Below are positions 60,809-64,000 of a DNA stretch of 64,000 nucleotides, piece after piece. Source of the DNA: Ktedonobacteraceae bacterium (GTDB taxonomy: Bacteria; Chloroflexota; Ktedonobacteria; Ktedonobacterales; Ktedonobacteraceae); the NCBI GenBank assembly GCA_035653615.1, contig DASRBN010000040.1:1-64000 (forward strand). Direction: 5' to 3'. Every line of letters starts with the position of its first letter. Position 1 is the stretch's first letter. Both the position numbers and the translations under genes were made by a program. The notes under the pieces were generated by a model, which saw only the letters and a program-made list of their open reading frames with translations, did not search any database and was not told the DNA's origin.

Positions 60809-63577
60809 AAAGGTTCCCGCTGCCACGGCGCTTTCCATGTGGATAAAGCCGCCTTGAGCCACGTACAGGATAAGGACGACCTTATTGATGGGATTACCAT
60901 CTGTCCCAAAAGCGATCTGCCCGCTTACCCCCTGGAAAGCATTCGGCCCATTGATTTGCGAAAGCGCCTGCTGCAAGCCTGCCGGCGTGATTTTCGAATT
61001 TGACCCTTTCTGCAGGATATTGGCGCTGGCATGCAGAATTGCCAGCATCGCGTCATAGGAGAGCATGACATCATTGTCTGCCCGCGTGTAGCCGTAGGGA
61101 CTGCCGGTAATCGTCCGACCTTTCGGATTGAAGTACAGCGGATATTCCTGGAAGAACACAGGTTTCTGCGCCGTCAATTTCAGCACATCCCATTCATCAG
61201 GATAGGCAAACGAGGTGAAGCGCAGGCGATCAAAGCCCGCGTGTGCTGTAGGCGGATAACCTCCCAATTCATAGAGCGCATCTCCCCCAAGTATCTGCAA
61301 GGTAGCGAATGGTCCCGAAGTGGGTAGATTTTGCAGCAGGACTGCCACATCGTTGGAATAGCCGGAAAAGTAGATCAGGTCGGGATTATGGCTCAGCGCA
61401 TTGTTTAAAAGTGAGGGTAAATTACCCGTCTGACCTACGGTATAGTCCTCGGTAACTACGATGTTGTTGCCATCAGCTGTGAACTGCTTGCTAAAATCCG
61501 CTGCTAGCGTGCTGCTATACGGGTCATCAGGATCGACAAAGAGAGCGACATTCTTCGCGTGCAACTTTGTCTCGGCATAGTGAGCGCCCACCACGCCTTC
61601 GACACTATTAGGAGGCGCGACGCGGAAGAAGTAGGGCGATACATTTGTAAGCGAATCGGCGGACGCGGTTTGCGATACCATCGGGATATGCGCCGCGCTC
61701 AGTATTTTGACCGCCTCACTTGTGCGAGAACTGAACGGCCAGCCCATGACCCCTACAATGGTAGGATCTGATTGAGCCGCTTTCACAATTTGCTGTGCGA
61801 CGAGAGTTGCATAGGCTGTCTGATTGCCTGAGTTCGCGATCAGCAGGCGCACCAGCGTACCACCGAGCTTCACCCCGTCATTGTATTCTTTTTGCGCTAC
61901 ATAGGCTCCCTGGAGATCATCGCGTCCCACACCGACATTATCTCCTGAAATCATGGTGCCAATGATGATGGTAATATGGGGGCTTCCTCCGCTGAGAACG
62001 CGTTGATCTTCAAGGTAGATCAAACTTTCAGCATCGCTTGTATCATTATTGACTTCCTGCTGCCACAGAGCCATGGCATCAGCAATATCACCGTTCCGGT
62101 AGTCGGCAGCCGCCTGCACTTTATATGAGCCAAAACCACTTGGCCTTTGGGTGTCGAAAGCGACGCTGCCGTCACTGATGCCAATGATTTCACCATCGGG
62201 CGCTTTGAACCCCCCAATGCCGTTGGCCGGGGGGGTGTTGCTAATCCCTGGCGTCGGGGTCGGTGTAGTACCCGAAGTTATGTTTGTTCCTCGACCGCGC
62301 ACAAAGTACAGCGCGGCATAGGCGGCCAGGGCAATCAGGAAGATGATCAGGACGAATATCAGAAAGTTGCGCCCGAAGTGGTTGCTGCGCTGCTGCCTCA
62401 ACTGGGGTGGTGGCGGATAGTTGCTGATCGGCGCAGGCGAATATGCTTGGGATTGATGCACTGGTGGTACCGGCGTTAAAGGCGCGGGTTGCGGGCGCTG
62501 TGGCGATCTGGCCTGCGCAGGCTGGTTTGCGACGCCGGCAGTTCCAACAGCCGCAATCGGCCCGGATGTTCCCAGCGTGTAGCTGCTAATATTTCCCGAA
62601 ACGCCGAAGCGCTTGTACAGAATATCATCAATATCGCGTTTCATGGCGGTCGCGCTCTGGTAGCGCTGCGTGATGTCGTTATTGAGGGCGCGCGAGAGGA
62701 CGCGCTCGGTTTCCGGCGATATCTGTGGGTTCAACGTGCGCGCCGGTGGGTAGGAAAAGGGCGCGTAATCACGTGGGTCGCGGTTGGTCAGGATGTGATG
62801 CAGTGTAGCGCCAAGCGCGTACAGATCGGAACGCGGGTCCGCGTTGCCTTGATATTGTTCGGGCGGCGCGTAGCCGGGCGTGCCGAGCGCTGAGGTCTGC
62901 TTGCGCCTGGCATTGCGCGCGGCATCGGCGCGCGCAATGCCAAAATCGACCAGGTGCGCTCTTTTATCTTTCGAACTGATGATGATATTGGCGGGCTTGA
63001 TGTCGCGGTGGACGACGGGCGGCGTTTGTTGAGCCAGGTATTCAAGGACATCCAGCACCTGGGAAGCATAACTGAGCGCCTCGCGCTCCGGTACCGGCTT
63101 CTTGAGACGCTCCAGGCGTTGTTCCAGGTTTTCCCCATCCACGTATTCCTGCACCATGAAGTAGTGCGAGCCTTCCTGGAAGCTGTCGGTGACATTAGGG
63201 ATCAAGGGATGATCGAGGTGAGCCAGCGTGGTCACTTCGCGTTTGAAATTGCGCTCATCTTCTTTAAATTTGGCCGGGTCGCTGTTATCGGAGATGAGTT
63301 CTTTGATGACAACCGGCTTATTGTCCAGGCGTTTATCGGTCGCGACCATGGCAGCGCCCATACCGCCTTCGCCCAGAATCTTCGTAATGACGTAGCGGCC
63401 ACCTTGTAGAGGGGTTCCAATAGTGAGCGCGCGAGAAGTGCCCTGCGCGCCGCTGGCGGTTCCACCGACGGTGACAGTACCGGCAGTGAGCGGGCCGGAC
63501 TGTTTCAAAGCCATGCCGCAATTGGCGCAGAAATCCGCGTCGGGGCGATTTTGATATCTACAATTGGGACATTCCAT
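60794..63577 (-). CDS. Ser/Thr protein kinase fused to an ABC-type ligand-binding domain
   Basis: A 927-residue receptor kinase. The N terminus has a zinc ribbon (MECPNCRYQNRPDADFCANC), then the kinase domain with GEGGMGAAMVA, VVIKEL, HRDIKPANIII and DFGIAR. A Pro/Gln-rich linker and one helix (FLIFVLIIFLIALAAYAALYF) follow. The outer part (about 540-927) is a type I periplasmic-binding fold of the amino-acid-binding (LivJ/Peripla_BP_6) type: ITIIIGTMISGDN, AYVAQKEYNDG, PTIVGVMGWPFSS and PMVSQTASAD. The start at 63577 follows GGAGAGGG. It may link the presence of a small nutrient to phosphorylation inside the cell. Confidence 0.93.
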   Translation of the reverse strand: MECPNCRYQNRPDADFCANCGMALKQSGPLTAGTVTVGGTASGAQGTSRALTIGTPLQGGRYVITKILGEGGMGAAMVATDKRLDNKPVVIKELISDNSDPAKFKEDERNFKREVTTLAHLDHPLIPNVTDSFQEGSHYFMVQEYVDGENLEQRLERLKKPVPEREALSYASQVLDVLEYLAQQTPPVVHRDIKPANIIISSKDKRAHLVDFGIARADAARNARRKQTSALGTPGYAPPEQYQGNADPRSDLYALGATLHHILTNRDPRDYAPFSYPPARTLNPQISPETERVLSRALNNDITQRYQSATAMKRDIDDILYKRFGVSGNISSYTLGTSGPIAAVGTAGVANQPAQARSPQRPQPAPLTPVPPVHQSQAYSPAPISNYPPPPQLRQQRSNHFGRNFLIFVLIIFLIALAAYAALYFVRGRGTNITSGTTPTPTPGISNTPPANGIGGFKAPDGEIIGISDGSVAFDTQRPSGFGSYKVQAAADYRNGDIADAMALWQQEVNNDTSDAESLIYLEDQRVLSGGSPHITIIIGTMISGDNVGVGRDDLQGAYVAQKEYNDGVKLGGTLVRLLIANSGNQTAYATLVAQQIVKAAQSDPTIVGVMGWPFSSRTSEAVKILSAAHIPMVSQTASADSLTNVSPYFFRVAPPNSVEGVVGAHYAETKLHAKNVALFVDPDDPYSSTLAADFSKQFTADGNNIVVTEDYTVGQTGNLPSLLNNALSHNPDLIYFSGYSNDVAVLLQNLPTSGPFATLQILGGDALYELGGYPPTAHAGFDRLRFTSFAYPDEWDVLKLTAQKPVFFQEYPLYFNPKGRTITGSPYGYTRADNDVMLSYDAMLAILHASANILQKGSNSKITPAGLQQALSQINGPNAFQGVSGQIAFGTDGNPINKVVLILYVAQGGFIHMESAVAAGTFLVQG

Positions 63578-64000
63578 TGCTTTGCCCTCTCCAATATCGG
63601 GATTGAGACACATTTGTGGGGCCATCAAAGTATGGGACGCACCTGCCCCCTTTGTCTCAGCAGATTACAGGATTATACCTTGTTTCTTCATAAGAGTCGA
63701 GCGTTTTGCATGCATTCAGAAGCGCGTTAAGGATAGACATACTGTTGCATCCGCTCCTTACACATGTAATATACGCAAAGCAAAGGCAAAAGTTCAGCGG
63801 AGACAGTAGATGGACGGAGAGGGTAGAGGGAACGTACTGAGTGATCCTGGTCGTGTCATTCTGAGGGAAATAAGCCGAAGCCCTGCGGAACGAAAGGGAA
63901 GAATCTCTCTCGCCACTGTGTCATTGCGAACCCCGTCGTGTCATTCTGAGCGCAGCGAAGAATCCCAGCGCGACAGGGCACGGATTCTTCGCTGCGCTCA
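63578..64000. repeat. Gene-free end of the window with dispersed repeat family 2
   Basis: No gene is visible. One full unit (GTCATTCTGAGCGCAGCGAA...) lies at 63939-63964, a diverged unit begins at 63854, and an inverted copy (GATTCTTCGCTGCGCTCA) occupies 63983-64000, so the last two could form a stem. The unit is the same as the one between murF and ddl. Confidence 0.65.

Overview
The window looks like a chromosomal segment of a member of the class Ktedonobacteria (Chloroflexota). This is inferred from gene content, not from a marker search. The evidence is four Hanks-type Ser/Thr kinases with different C-terminal sensor or protein-interaction domains, an ECF sigma factor paired with a membrane-anchored WD40 protein, a LuxR/ATPase regulator relic, a TIGR03118 secreted propeller protein, an XPB/Bax1-type helicase-nuclease locus, and a normal bacterial peptidoglycan set (Ddl, MurF, LCP, PgeF).

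Layout. Positions 1-24.2 kb are an accessory region, AT-richer to the eye than the rest. It holds the end of a TPR-like protein and a decayed CRISPR-like repeat tract at 0.63-0.97 kb. A leftward group follows: a small HTH regulator, an unknown protein, an M20 peptidase and a second unknown. A divergent paralogous HTH gene and a possible 30-residue membrane peptide come next. A rightward five-gene defence operon (4.9-13.5 kb) encodes type I restriction-modification HsdR-HsdM-HsdS, tightly coupled to an AAA ATPase and an HNH nuclease of Septu-like logic. An ISL3 transposase relic closes that side. From 14.3 to 24.2 kb all genes read leftward: three large overlapping tyrosine recombinases, a TnpC-like coiled-coil/HTH protein, a PD-(D/E)XK-type protein, a frameshifted small gene and a complete XPB-like helicase. 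I read this as the recombinase end of a Tn554-like mobile element.

At 24,229 the accessory DNA joins the chromosome inside a second XPB-like helicase gene. Only the part from the DEAH box to the C terminus remains. The intact copy carried by the element is about 84% identical over the shared part. The chromosomal partner nuclease (Bax1/DUF790 family) survives at 28-30.3 kb. The simplest model is that the element inserts at the DEAH-box coding sequence of XPB and brings its own complete XPB.

Positions 24.2-64 kb are ordinary chromosome: kinases, a PAS/GAF histidine kinase, the dipeptide epimerase-Ddl-MurF cell-wall cluster, YceI, ECF sigma factors, gyrA interrupted at its catalytic tyrosine by a 440-residue LAGLIDADG intein, DUF72, a DnaJ-type zinc protein, an M24 peptidase, an LCP protein, and a PgeF-YggS-DUF6391-YggT-(broken YggU) cluster. 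A palindromic interspersed repeat of about 43 bp occurs between genes and also in frame inside the linkers of two proteins. Several genes are decayed: a LuxR-type regulator with an internal deletion, an HNH gene with a 1-base frameshift, a truncated yggU, an ISL3 transposase and the truncated XPB.
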